From contig NZ_FXTA01000002.1 of assembly GCF_900182645.1 (NCBI RefSeq), positions 434,001 to 498,000 of the forward strand: a stretch of 64,000 nt of DNA, written 5' to 3'. The translations under genes and the position numbers were made by a program. The notes below the pieces were generated by a model. That model worked only from the letters and a program-made list of their open reading frames with translations, was not told the DNA's origin and did not search any database. Position 1 is the first letter of the stretch. Every line of letters starts with the position of its first letter. Shown here piece by piece: positions 41,172 to 49,922 of the stretch. Source of the DNA: Flavobacterium resistens (GTDB lineage Bacteria; Bacteroidota; Bacteroidia; Flavobacteriales; Flavobacteriaceae).

Positions 41172-41780
41172 ATGAGTATGACCCCAAACCTACAAATTGA
41201 ACTTAGACGTTTTATTTCTTCTAATGTTGTTTCTAAGCTAAACAAGTTTTATTTTGAAAATGATGCTCTTTTAATCAAGGGAATTGATGTTTCGATTGGC
41301 ACAGTTTTAATGGGCCTTTATAACAAAGCCGAAGAATTGGGCTTTTATAAAGAAATCATCTCATTGATCGAAGACAATTCAACCTTTTATCAGGAAGTCG
41401 ATTTTGCTTCTGGACGAATTTTATCAGTTGACGACTGTTATCGCATCGAAGGAAACGCTATCTTAAAAGAAATCTTTACCAACAAAAAAGGCAGAATTTC
41501 TGAAATGATTTCAAACGAAGTCGGAATCAAAAGTGAAACAGCCCGCGAAATCCTAAATTTTTCTGCACTACTTGTTGTTTCTTATCTTAAAAACAATATC
41601 CAGCTTTTAGACAGTTTAAAATTGCTTTTAGAAGAACAAAAAAGAGAAATCCTAAACAGCATCCAGCCTGGAATCAAAATCATTTTAGGATTTGCATGTT
41701 ACGAAACAGTGGAAGACAAAAATCAAAACATCGGAAGATCAATCTTCACACTTTTTGGACATAACTTTTTCAGTTTCTAA
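41172..41780 (+). CDS. DUF937-like protein
   Basis: A 202-residue protein, all helical, without a signal peptide or membrane span. FISSNVVSKLNKFYFENDALLIKGIDVSIGTVLMGLYN and ILKEIFTNKKGRISEMISNEVGIKSETAREILNFSALLVVSYL fit DUF937, where Gly-rich helices repeat. The C-terminus (PGIKIILGFACYE...FTLFGHNFFSF) is more variable. The role of the family is unknown. Single gene. Confidence 0.7.
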   Translation: MSMTPNLQIELRRFISSNVVSKLNKFYFENDALLIKGIDVSIGTVLMGLYNKAEELGFYKEIISLIEDNSTFYQEVDFASGRILSVDDCYRIEGNAILKEIFTNKKGRISEMISNEVGIKSETAREILNFSALLVVSYLKNNIQLLDSLKLLLEEQKREILNSIQPGIKIILGFACYETVEDKNQNIGRSIFTLFGHNFFSF

Positions 41781-41781
41781 A

Positions 41782-41819
41782 TAAAAAAATCCCATTTTAC
41801 ACAAGGCAAAACAGGATTT
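41782..41819 (-). terminator. Terminator of the pseudouridine synthase gene
   Basis: AAATCC (41787-41792) with inner ATTTT pairs with GGATTT (41814-41819) and inner AAAA, and the minus strand continues into seven T residues. It lies between converging genes. Confidence 0.65.
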
Positions 41820-41844
41820 GATATCTAATCAAATTTGAAACGTA

Positions 41845-42753
41845 TTATGCGTTTTTCAAATTGATAATCTCTTGGTCTGTCAGGAAACGCCAGTTCCCTC
41901 TCGGCAGATTCTTTTTAGTTAAACCAGCAAATGAAACGCGGTCAATACGCAAAACATCGTAGTCAAAGCTTTCAAAAATAGCACGAACTACTTTTACGTT
42001 AGATGATTTTAATTTAAGACCAACTTCGCTTTTTGCTTCTTTTTCAATATAACTAACTTCTTCAACAAACACACGGTGTCCGTCAAGAACTAAACCTTTG
42101 CTGATTTTTTCCAAATCCTCAAATTTCAAGTTTTTGTCTAAAGAAACCTGATAAATTTTAGATGATTTCTGATTCGGTAAAGTAAATTTACGAATCATAT
42201 CAGTATCATTTGTAAACAATAATAAACCTGTTGTATTCTTGTCCATTCTTCCAACAGCTGCAATTTTTGCATTTGTAGATCCACGAACAAGTTCCAATAC
42301 ATTACGATATTCCTGTCCTTCATCAAAGGCAGTAGTAAAGTTTTTAGGTTTGTTTAATAAAATGTATTCTTTCTTTTCAGGAGTCAAAACAACGCCGTCA
42401 AAATTTACAACGTCATTTAATTTTACTAAATAACCCATTTCAGTAACCGGAACGCCATTTACTTTCACGTTTCCAGACTGAATATATATATCAGCATCAC
42501 GACGTGAACACACGCCAGAATTTGCGATGTATTTGTTCAGACGAATTTCATCTGAAGCCTTTTGTCTTTTTGGTGCCTGATTTTGTTTCTTAAATTTTTG
42601 TTCAGCAGCTTCCTTCGCCGCTTTAACCTCCGGCTTTTCTTTTTTCGGCCCTTGCGCGCGTTTTGCCATTGGTGGTTTTGGCTTACTAGAGTTTGATCTT
42701 GAGCTATTTGGTCTTGATCCGCCTCTTTTATTATTGCCTTCCTTGTTGTTCAT
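41845..42753 (-). CDS. rRNA pseudouridine synthase (RsuA/RluB family)
   Basis: A 302-residue enzyme with a basic, low-complexity N-terminus (Arg/Ser/Lys/Pro-rich, about 1-65) that is common in Bacteroidota versions. An S4 RNA-binding domain follows (IRLNKYIANSGVCSRRDADI, about 71-90), then the catalytic domain with AVGRMDKNTTGLLLFTND (about 165-182), where Asp is the catalytic residue. It modifies uridine in rRNA; whether 16S or 23S cannot be told reliably. Length is normal with the tail. Confidence 0.92.
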   Translation of the reverse strand: MNNKEGNNKRGGSRPNSSRSNSSKPKPPMAKRAQGPKKEKPEVKAAKEAAEQKFKKQNQAPKRQKASDEIRLNKYIANSGVCSRRDADIYIQSGNVKVNGVPVTEMGYLVKLNDVVNFDGVVLTPEKKEYILLNKPKNFTTAFDEGQEYRNVLELVRGSTNAKIAAVGRMDKNTTGLLLFTNDTDMIRKFTLPNQKSSKIYQVSLDKNLKFEDLEKISKGLVLDGHRVFVEEVSYIEKEAKSEVGLKLKSSNVKVVRAIFESFDYDVLRIDRVSFAGLTKKNLPRGNWRFLTDQEIINLKNA

Positions 42754-42869
42754 AAAATCATTAATTTGTGCAAAGATAGTTTTTTCTGCCCAAATAAACC
42801 TAAGTTCAATGTTCTTAGATTAATAGCAAAAATTATAAAAGGATTTTGAAGCATCGCAATTGGCTTTTT

Positions 42870-42960
42870 TTCAGGCAATAATTCCCGCTTTCCGTTTCAA
42901 TCTTTTATTTTTTTAAAGGAAAAAAATAAAAGGATTTCCACTTCAATCGGGGCTAGAATT
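42870..42960. repeat. AT-rich hairpin repeat
   Basis: CTTTTATTTTTTT (42902-42914) faces AAAAAAATAAAAG (42920-42932), flanked by CCCGCTTTCCGTTTCAA and GGATTTCCACTTCAATCGGGG. The layout matches the repeat at 17465-17560, so both belong to one dispersed family. It fills most of the 277-bp gap between two minus-strand genes. Confidence 0.65.
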
Positions 42961-43030
42961 CAAACAATTGGCTTCTTTTAAACATTTTGATTTTTTAAAA
43001 AAGATTCAAAGCGAAAAATCCTCGGGCAAA

Positions 43031-43987
43031 TTAATAGTTGGAAATCAATTCTTTCCCATGCCACAAAACACTCGGATTAATCAGAACAATACAAAATACG
43101 CCTGCCACAATCAGAAATTTCAAAACATTATGAAGCATTAAAAATTGCTCTTTAGAATTCGATTTCCATAAATAAAGCAGAAAAAAAAGCAACACAACAA
43201 AGCATACATAAAAGTAAATATCCATATAACCAACATCATAAACATTGACTAAAATATAAACCGGAATAATAGTCAAAAATGTCAAAACGGTAATAATCTG
43301 TTTAGAAATCTTTTCGCTGTAAAGTATCGGAATTGTTCTGTAATCATTCGCCAGATCACCTTTCAGATTTTCTAAATCCTTTATCATTTCCCGAATCAGC
43401 AACAGCAAAAATAAGAAAACCGCATGCGCCGAAATAACCATAAAATGGCTCATATGATTTTCAATTTCTTCAAACGAAATCGAATTGTAGAAATATAATA
43501 AAATCGCAAAAAACGGAATTACAGCCATAAGTGCAGCCGTCAAATTGCCTATAAAAGGGTATTTCTTTATTTTATGAGAATAAAACCAAATCAGAAAAAT
43601 GTAAGCAGAAAAAAATAAAAACGCACGCCATGAAACAATTGAAGCCATTAAAACAGCTAAGAAATTCAAGCTGAAATAAACGGTTAATTTTGTTTTCTGA
43701 CTAACTAAACGATCAAGCATCGACTTGTTTGGTCTGTTGATCAAATCCTTCTGACTATCATAAAAATTATTGATAATATAACCCGAAGCAATGGTAATCG
43801 CCGAAGCAAAAACAATCAGAAACAAATAAAAATCCAAAATGATGTCAAGCGCTCTTTTTTCTGGAGCCAAAATAAAAATCGCCGATAAATATTGTGCTAG
43901 AACAATAATAGGAATATTATAACCGCGTACGACAGAAAACAAACTGACAATTTTCATTACTACAAGTTTGTGCTGTCTGCTTAACAT
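43031..43987 (-). CDS. UbiA family prenyltransferase (geranylgeranylglycerol-phosphate type)
   Basis: A 318-residue protein with eight or nine membrane helices. The first prenyl-diphosphate-binding motif is NNFYDSQKDLINRPNK (about 66-81, NxxxDxxxD) and the second is DLENLKGDLANDYRT (about 212-226). These are UbiA hallmarks. Flavobacterial members are usually annotated as geranylgeranylglycerol-phosphate geranylgeranyltransferase. Proximity to mevalonate-pathway genes fits the use of isoprenyl diphosphate. The actual acceptor lipid is not known. Confidence 0.88.
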   Translation of the reverse strand: MLSRQHKLVVMKIVSLFSVVRGYNIPIIVLAQYLSAIFILAPEKRALDIILDFYLFLIVFASAITIASGYIINNFYDSQKDLINRPNKSMLDRLVSQKTKLTVYFSLNFLAVLMASIVSWRAFLFFSAYIFLIWFYSHKIKKYPFIGNLTAALMAVIPFFAILLYFYNSISFEEIENHMSHFMVISAHAVFLFLLLLIREMIKDLENLKGDLANDYRTIPILYSEKISKQIITVLTFLTIIPVYILVNVYDVGYMDIYFYVCFVVLLFFLLYLWKSNSKEQFLMLHNVLKFLIVAGVFCIVLINPSVLWHGKELISNY

Positions 43988-44050
43988 AGGTTATAAAGTG
44001 TGATGGATTAGATTATGGGAAGTTAGAATATATTTTTTTTATTCTATATT

Positions 44051-44641
44051 TTAGAGCTTGTTTTTTAACAATTCTTTAGAGCCATAGCCTAATTTTCGAA
44101 TACAGGCCAAAGCTTGTTTTTGTGTAATATCAATATCCTGAATGTCTTTTTTGTCTACAAAAACCACCGATCCGCTCCACGGATTTGGTGCATCCGGAAT
44201 AAAAACAGTAAATTTCTCTTCACTTATTTGTTCTATTAAAAAAGCAAACTGCAAGCCGGCATCTGTTGGAACCAAAATCACTTTTAAGTCGTCTTTAGAT
44301 TCAATTCCCAGAATATTTTCATTCATGCTTTTCATAAACGAATAACCCGGAACAAAACTCAAAATACCATCTTCTAATTTCTGAACCAAATTTTTAGCAG
44401 CTACAGTTTTTGCTAATAATCCAGCAATTAGGCAAATAACAAGAATAATTAATATTCCAATAAGTTCCTGAATTGCAATTCCCAAAACATTAATTTTTGG
44501 AAAGTTATTTACGATAGGAAGTGTGGTTTTTTGAACAATACCATATCCTTTTTCCAGAAAAATCAGTAAAACAACCAACGGTACTAAGAATAGAATTCCG
44601 CCTAAAAAAGTTGCTTTGATAATCTTTAAAATACTTTTCAT
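44051..44641 (-). CDS. DUF502 membrane protein
   Basis: A 196-residue protein from the ATG at 44641; an upstream in-frame TTG adds two residues. Two hydrophobic segments near the N-terminus (about 8-28 and 50-72) are followed by the DUF502 soluble domain: FVPGYSFMKSMNENILGIES, VILVPTDAGLQFAFLIEQ, FTVFIPDAPNPWSGSVVFVDKKDI. Function is unknown. It sits between the UbiA gene and the mevalonate kinase gene on the same strand. Confidence 0.88.
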   Translation of the reverse strand: MKSILKIIKATFLGGILFLVPLVVLLIFLEKGYGIVQKTTLPIVNNFPKINVLGIAIQELIGILIILVICLIAGLLAKTVAAKNLVQKLEDGILSFVPGYSFMKSMNENILGIESKDDLKVILVPTDAGLQFAFLIEQISEEKFTVFIPDAPNPWSGSVVFVDKKDIQDIDITQKQALACIRKLGYGSKELLKNKL

Positions 44642-44713
44642 AGGCAATAATTTTTTAGGATTAAGATTTTAGAAAAATATATTCAAATAAAGACTGTTTA
44701 GGAGTTTTTGAAC

Positions 44714-45652
44714 TTAAAACTGATAGACTACTTCTAGCTTATAATCTTTCAAAGATATTTTCGCGCGTTCTAAATCTTCGGTGAAGCCTAGAATATAACC
44801 GCCTCCGCCAGAACCGCAAAGTTTTAGGTAATAATCGTTAGTGTCAATTCCGTGTTGCCAAATTCCATGAAATTGTTCTGGAATCATTGGCTTGAAATTA
44901 TTTAAAACAACTTTAGAAAGTTTTTTAGTATTTGTAAATAAAGACTTCATATCCCCATGTAAAAAGTTTTCTACGCAAGCATCTGTATATTTAACAAATT
45001 GGTTTTTAAGCATTGTGCGGAAACCTTTGTCTTTCAGGTTTTCCATAAAAATGTTGACCATTGGAGCCGTTTCACCAACAATTCCTGAGTCTAACAAAAA
45101 TACAGCGCCTTTTCCGTCAAAACTTTGAGTCGGAATTCCCGTTGCTTCAATATTATCTTTAGAATTAATTAAGATTGGAATGCTTAAATAACTGTTCAAC
45201 GGATCTAATCCTGAACTTTTTCCATGGAAAAAACTTTCCATTTGAGAAAATATATTTTTTAACTGTAATAGTTTTTCACGTGTCAAATTCTCTAAAACAG
45301 TGATTTTGTTGTTAGCATATTTGTCATAAATAGCCGCAACAAGTGCACCACTACTTCCAACACCGTATCCTTGCGGAATGCTAGAATCGAAATACATTCC
45401 GGTTTCGACATCATTCTGTAATGTCTGTAAATCGAAAGTAACTAATTCTGGCTGTTGCGTTTGAAGTACTTGAAGGTAAGAAGCAAAACTTCTTAGACTT
45501 CTGTTTGAAGAAATTGCTTCTTCAGTAGGAGCTTCAGATTTCTTTAAAGCACCGTTGTAAAAATTATAAGGAATAGAAAGTCCTTTAGAGTCGCGGATAA
45601 TTCCGTATTCTCCAAAGAGTAATATTTTTGAGTAAAATAGTGGTCCTTTCAT
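44714..45652 (-). CDS. Mevalonate kinase-type GHMP kinase
   Basis: A 312-residue GHMP kinase. SKILLFGEYGII (8-19) is the N-terminal motif, PQGYGVGSSGALVAAIYD (about 94-111) the ATP-binding glycine loop, and CGSGGGGYILGFTEDLE (about 279-295) the third motif. It probably phosphorylates mevalonate in the mevalonate isoprenoid pathway. The decarboxylase gene lies 47 bp upstream on the same strand, which strongly supports the pathway. No phosphomevalonate kinase gene is in the window. Confidence 0.88.
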   Translation of the reverse strand: MKGPLFYSKILLFGEYGIIRDSKGLSIPYNFYNGALKKSEAPTEEAISSNRSLRSFASYLQVLQTQQPELVTFDLQTLQNDVETGMYFDSSIPQGYGVGSSGALVAAIYDKYANNKITVLENLTREKLLQLKNIFSQMESFFHGKSSGLDPLNSYLSIPILINSKDNIEATGIPTQSFDGKGAVFLLDSGIVGETAPMVNIFMENLKDKGFRTMLKNQFVKYTDACVENFLHGDMKSLFTNTKKLSKVVLNNFKPMIPEQFHGIWQHGIDTNDYYLKLCGSGGGGYILGFTEDLERAKISLKDYKLEVVYQF

Positions 45653-45699
45653 GATTTATTTTATGTCTTTCTTAAAAATTTAATTAAAGATACGGAAAA

Positions 45700-46800
45700 T
45701 TATAATGCAATTGATCCCGCTCCAATTTTGTCGCAAATGTACTGACCATTCTGACAAAATACAACTAATTCGTCCTTAATAAATTGTAATACTTTTTCGC
45801 TAACGTTTTCGGGATAAAGCACATGCACATTTGCTCCAGCATCAAGTGTAAAACATACCGGAATCTGAGTTTCGCTTCTGAATTTCCAAATTGCATTTAT
45901 GATTTGCAGTGTATTTGGTTTCATCAAAATAAAATACGGCATTGAAGTCATCATCATGGCGTGCAGTGTCAAAGCTTCACTTTCTACAACTTTGATGAAT
46001 TCATCTAAATTTCCGTTTTCGAAAATAGAAATTAGTTGATCTAAATTTTCATGTGCCTGGGCAAAACGCCTTTCAGCATATGGATGATTGTGCATTAAAT
46101 CGTGTCCAACCGTGCTCGAAACTTGTTTTTCGCCTTTGTCAACCAGTAAAATCGTGTCTTGATAATTTTTGAAATTGTCATGAATAGCATACGGAAATTC
46201 AATTCCAAATAAATCGGTACTTCCTTCAATATTGGCCTGATTTCCCCAAACTACAACATTTCCTTTTACACTTCTGCAAGCGCTCCCCGAACCTAAACGA
46301 GCCAAAAATGAAGCTTTTTGAAAGAAATATTCATCGGTCATTTCGGGATTTAGGTTTCTTTCCAAACTCATAAAATTCATTGCCAGCGCCGCCATTCCAG
46401 ATGCCGAAGATGCAATTCCGGAACTATGAGGAAAAGTATTCTGAGTATCGATTGTAAAATGATAATCTTTTAAAAACGGCAAATAAACTTCGACTCTTTC
46501 TAAAAACTTTTGAATCTTTGGTTTGAAATCTTCTTTTGGTTTTCCTTCAAAAAGTAAATCAAATGAAAAAGAATTTGTCACATTGAGCGAAGTCGAAATG
46601 TCTCTTTTTTCAAAACCTAATTTCGTAATCGTTTTGCAATTGTTTAAAGTAAAACTTACGGATGGATTTGCCGGAATCTGGTTGTCTTTTTTCCCCCAGT
46701 ATTTCACTAATGCAATGTTGCTTGGAGCACTCCATTCAAAGTTTCCTTTTTCAATTGTTGAAGTATATGGAGTTGGAATAAAATCAGTTGCTGTAAACAT
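45700..46800 (-). CDS. mvaD: Diphosphomevalonate decarboxylase-type GHMP protein
   Basis: A 366-residue protein. NIALVKYWGKKDNQIPANPSVSFTL (about 29-53) is the decarboxylase signature, FPHSSGIASSASGMAALA (about 123-140) the nucleotide loop, and RLGSGSACRSVKGNVVVWG follows. The late CFTLDAGANVHVLYP gives the catalytic Asp region. It converts diphosphomevalonate to isopentenyl diphosphate; a mevalonate-3,5-bisphosphate activity cannot be excluded. First gene of the mevalonate unit. Confidence 0.9.
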   Translation of the reverse strand: MFTATDFIPTPYTSTIEKGNFEWSAPSNIALVKYWGKKDNQIPANPSVSFTLNNCKTITKLGFEKRDISTSLNVTNSFSFDLLFEGKPKEDFKPKIQKFLERVEVYLPFLKDYHFTIDTQNTFPHSSGIASSASGMAALAMNFMSLERNLNPEMTDEYFFQKASFLARLGSGSACRSVKGNVVVWGNQANIEGSTDLFGIEFPYAIHDNFKNYQDTILLVDKGEKQVSSTVGHDLMHNHPYAERRFAQAHENLDQLISIFENGNLDEFIKVVESEALTLHAMMMTSMPYFILMKPNTLQIINAIWKFRSETQIPVCFTLDAGANVHVLYPENVSEKVLQFIKDELVVFCQNGQYICDKIGAGSIAL

Positions 46801-46926
46801 GAATTGTAAAATTTTGGCAAAGATAGTTTTTAAATTTTTTCACCATATAAGTAATATAAGAAAATATAAATCTGTTCTGTCAAAATGAACTTACTCTACT
46901 TACATGGTTTAAACTTTTCTTTTGAC

Positions 46927-46934
46927 TATTTTTG
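46927..46934 (+). promoter_or_regulatory. -7 promoter box of tspO
   Basis: TATTTTTG matches TAnnTTTG and ends 18 bp before the ATG at 46953. A clear -33 TTG is lacking. Confidence 0.4.
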
Positions 46935-46952
46935 AATCCAAAATTTGATGTA

Positions 46953-47429
46953 ATGAATAAGTTTGTAAAAATCGCTATAGCTTTAATGGTTTGTCTAGCA
47001 GTTGGATATTCTGCCAGTACGGTAACCAGACCCAGTATTGAGACGTGGTATGTAACGTTAGAAAAGCCAGCTTTTAATCCGCCGAATTGGATTTTCATGC
47101 CGGTTTGGACAATTCTGTACATTTTTATGGCTGTTGCTGCCGGATTAGTCTGGGATAAAATCAAAGAGCAAAATGAGGAAGTTAAAAAAGCGTTAGGATT
47201 CTTTTTAATTCAACTGACATTGAATGCGATTTGGTCTTATTTATTCTTCGGATTAAAAAATCCGATGTTGGCTTTGATAGAAATTGCGCTTTTATGGTTG
47301 TTCATTTATGAAACGTATATAAAGTTTATCAAAATTAATAAAACTGCCGGTTATTTATTGATTCCATATTTAGCTTGGGTTGCTTTTGCTGCTATTTTGA
47401 ACGCTAGTATTTGGTGGTTGAATAAGTAG
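46953..47429 (+). CDS. tspO: TspO/MBR family protein
   Basis: A 158-residue protein with five membrane helices and the family's aromatic pattern: ETWYVTLEKPAFNPPNWIFMPVWTILYIFMAVAAGLVW (about 28-65), then LNAIWSYLFFGLKNP and the late LIPYLAWVAFAAILNASIWWLN. TspO binds porphyrins and other tetrapyrroles or cholesterol-like ligands. The ATG at 46953 is chosen over an upstream TTG at 46932, which lies inside the -7 box. Single gene. Confidence 0.95.
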   Translation: MNKFVKIAIALMVCLAVGYSASTVTRPSIETWYVTLEKPAFNPPNWIFMPVWTILYIFMAVAAGLVWDKIKEQNEEVKKALGFFLIQLTLNAIWSYLFFGLKNPMLALIEIALLWLFIYETYIKFIKINKTAGYLLIPYLAWVAFAAILNASIWWLNK

Positions 47430-47484
47430 TTTAAAGTTTCTTTTGTTTCAGGTTTCAAGTTTAATTCTTTACGTTATATGCTTT

Positions 47485-48465
47485 ATGAATAGATTTAAGT
47501 TTTTTCTAATTGTTTTGGTTTTGATTTCGTTTAAAAGTTTTGCTTGTTTAAATGGGGAAACTAAAATTTTAAAAAATGGAGCTTATGCATATCAAGATTA
47601 TGATGGAATTAATCCTAAAGGCCATTTTTTTTTCGAGGGAGATTTTCCAAGATTGATAATTGAACTTGATAGTTTATACAAAAAGACAAGAGATTTGGAT
47701 TATTTATCTGATAAAGGATATCTTTTAATTGTTCAGAAAAAATATGACGAAGCTTTAAAATTATATTTGAACATTGAAAAAATTAAGCCCAACAGATATT
47801 CTACTGCATCTAATTTGGGAACACTTTACGAATTAATGGGTGAAAACCAAAAAGCCTATAACTGGATTAAAAAATCTATCGCTATTAATCCAAAATCTCA
47901 TGAAGGATCAGAATGGCTTCATTTGAAAATATTAGAAGCTAAAATTAAAAACTTAAAAGATATATCAGGTGAGTTTTTAATAAATACAAATTTTGGAACT
48001 TCACGTGAGCCTAAAACAAAATTGTCTAAAAAAGAAATTGAGGAATTAGCACAATCAATTTATTTCCAGGTAAATGAACGAATGTCATTTATAGAGCCAA
48101 AAGATAAAATCATTTCAATTCTACTTTTTGAACTTGGCAATCTTGCAACATTATTGGGAGAGAATAATAGCGCACTTGATACGTACAGAACTGCCAGAGA
48201 ATATGGTTACGATGGTGATTTGATTGTTGAACGAATGATTAATAGCGCCCAAGGCGAAATTGATTATTATAGAGAAAGAGCTTTAAAATATGGTTCTCAA
48301 CTTCGGGATTTAAGAGAAAGCAAAAAGGATATAAATTCAGATTATATATACCAAATTGAAACGAGTTTGATTATTCTTTCTGGATTAATAATAATTTTAT
48401 TGATTGCTTTAATTGTATTCTTCCTAAAATGGAAAAACTTAAAAAAAGCTACTTCAGTTTCTTAA
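47485..48465 (+). CDS. Exported TPR protein
   Basis: A 326-residue protein from the ATG at 47485, which starts a clean signal sequence (FFLIVLVLISFKSFAC, possibly lipoprotein). TPR-like repeats follow (YLLIVQKKYDEALKLYLNIEKI and ASNLGTLYELMGENQKAYNW, about 70-135). A middle helical region comes next, and then one membrane span near the C-terminus (about 297-318) ends in a basic tail. It is probably periplasmic and anchored. Its last 17 bp overlap the end of the converging gene at 48449. Confidence 0.7.
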   Translation: MNRFKFFLIVLVLISFKSFACLNGETKILKNGAYAYQDYDGINPKGHFFFEGDFPRLIIELDSLYKKTRDLDYLSDKGYLLIVQKKYDEALKLYLNIEKIKPNRYSTASNLGTLYELMGENQKAYNWIKKSIAINPKSHEGSEWLHLKILEAKIKNLKDISGEFLINTNFGTSREPKTKLSKKEIEELAQSIYFQVNERMSFIEPKDKIISILLFELGNLATLLGENNSALDTYRTAREYGYDGDLIVERMINSAQGEIDYYRERALKYGSQLRDLRESKKDINSDYIYQIETSLIILSGLIIILLIALIVFFLKWKNLKKATSVS

Positions 48466-49156
48466 ACACTTCATTTTTAGCATAAAGAAAATCCATAATA
48501 GCCAAAACATTTGGATTTTCCAGTAGCGTTTTCGATTTCGGATCTGAGTCGCAAAAATCAATAAAAAGTTCTTTTTCTTCGGGTTTTAGTTTTAGATTTT
48601 TGATGAAAAAATCAGCAGGACAATAAGCCATTATCAGTTTTTTAAAACGATCGTCGGCAACTTCAATTTTTTTGTTCGGCTTGCCTTTTAAAGGAAATGA
48701 AACTCGAAGAGCTTCTCTAATTGTATTATCACTAACTCCCGTATTCCAAAATAAGTTTTTGACATTTTTATCAATCAATACATCTGCAACAGCATCAGCA
48801 TCAACCTTGACTTTGTCAAATGCGACCTTAGTTATGACAACTTCTTTCAATTCTTCAGGTTTAAGAACTGTATTCACAATTATATTATTCTGATTAATAC
48901 TTTCCTGAGAAATTTTCAACCTCGAGAAAAAAGAATCTTTATAGAAAAAAATAAGACTGTCATGCGCTTTTACTAAAATTGAAAATTCTCCCAACTCATT
49001 TGTTTTAGTACTGATTTTAGCGGTTTTATTAATTACTTCCACTTTGTTAAGTGGTATATTTTCTGAAAGAACTTTTCCGTGTACTAATTTTTCCGTTTGA
49101 GAAATACTGAGCTGATAAGTAAAGAAGGAAATTGTGGTAAGTAGTCGTGCTTTCAT
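48449..49156 (-). CDS. Carboxypeptidase-like regulatory domain protein, paralogue C
   Basis: A 235-residue secreted protein: signal peptide 1-19 (KARLLTTISFFTYQLSISQ), a CarboxypepD_reg-like beta-sandwich (about 22-95: VHGKVLSENIPLNKVEVINK), and a helical C-terminal region ending PNVLAIMDFLYAKNEVFKKLK. It is the third of three tandem paralogues that share the signal peptide and end. The middle part (about 110-165) differs most. The gene lies 6 bp after the second paralogue. Function is unknown. Confidence 0.75.
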   Translation of the reverse strand: MKARLLTTISFFTYQLSISQTEKLVHGKVLSENIPLNKVEVINKTAKISTKTNELGEFSILVKAHDSLIFFYKDSFFSRLKISQESINQNNIIVNTVLKPEELKEVVITKVAFDKVKVDADAVADVLIDKNVKNLFWNTGVSDNTIREALRVSFPLKGKPNKKIEVADDRFKKLIMAYCPADFFIKNLKLKPEEKELFIDFCDSDPKSKTLLENPNVLAIMDFLYAKNEVFKKLK

Positions 49157-49162
49157 TAAAGT

Positions 49163-49912
49163 TTAGTTTTTAGTTTCGGATTTCAGCTTCTTAAACTCAT
49201 CATTTTTGGCATATAAAAATTCCATTGTTGCCAGAATATTTGGATTTCCTAAAAGTATATTAGATTTTGGATCGGCATCACAAAATTGAAGAAAAAGCTC
49301 TTTTTCCTCAGAATTCAATTTTAGTTCTTTGAGAAAAAAATCTTCAGGACAAGTTGTTGCGATTAATTTTCTAAAATCAATTTTCGGAATTTCTTTTTTA
49401 GACTCTTCGTCTTTTTTTAATAAGTTGTAAACTTGTTTGCCCAAATAAATGAAATCGATGTCTAACGGACTTCCTTTTACCTCATTAAAACCTTCAATTT
49501 TTAACCCTGGTCTTGATTTATGATCGTTTAGTTTTATTTGTTTTATATCTTCTTTGGTCAAGAAAATATCTTTTGCTGTTACATTTGAAATAATTACTTC
49601 GTTTAATTCTTCCGCTTTCGGAATCATATTTACGATAAGATTATTGGTTTCGATTTGTTTTGCCGTAATTTTTAATCGTGTGAATAAATAATCTTTGGCA
49701 AAAAAAATCAAGCTATCCTGTGCTTTTACTGCAATTGAAAATTCTCCCAAAGAATTTGTTGTCGTGCTTGTTTTAGAGGTTTTGTTTATTACTTCTACTT
49801 TGTTAAGTGGAACATTATTAGAAGAGACCTTTCCGTGTAGAAGCTTTTCTGTTTGGGAAATAGAGAGTTGGTAAGTGAAAAAAGAAATTGTGGTAAGTAA
49901 TTTTACTTTCAT
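49163..49912 (-). CDS. Carboxypeptidase-like regulatory domain protein, paralogue B
   Basis: A 249-residue paralogue with the same plan: signal peptide (KVKLLTTISFFTYQLSISQ), regulatory-like beta-sandwich (LLHGKVSSNNVPLNKVEV), the conserved MIPKAEELNEVIIS strand, a variable middle, and a conserved end (DPKSNILLGNPNILATMEFL). It is 10 bp downstream of paralogue A on the same strand. The three genes probably form one transcript. Confidence 0.75.
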   Translation of the reverse strand: MKVKLLTTISFFTYQLSISQTEKLLHGKVSSNNVPLNKVEVINKTSKTSTTTNSLGEFSIAVKAQDSLIFFAKDYLFTRLKITAKQIETNNLIVNMIPKAEELNEVIISNVTAKDIFLTKEDIKQIKLNDHKSRPGLKIEGFNEVKGSPLDIDFIYLGKQVYNLLKKDEESKKEIPKIDFRKLIATTCPEDFFLKELKLNSEEKELFLQFCDADPKSNILLGNPNILATMEFLYAKNDEFKKLKSETKN

Positions 49913-49922
49913 GTAATGGTAT

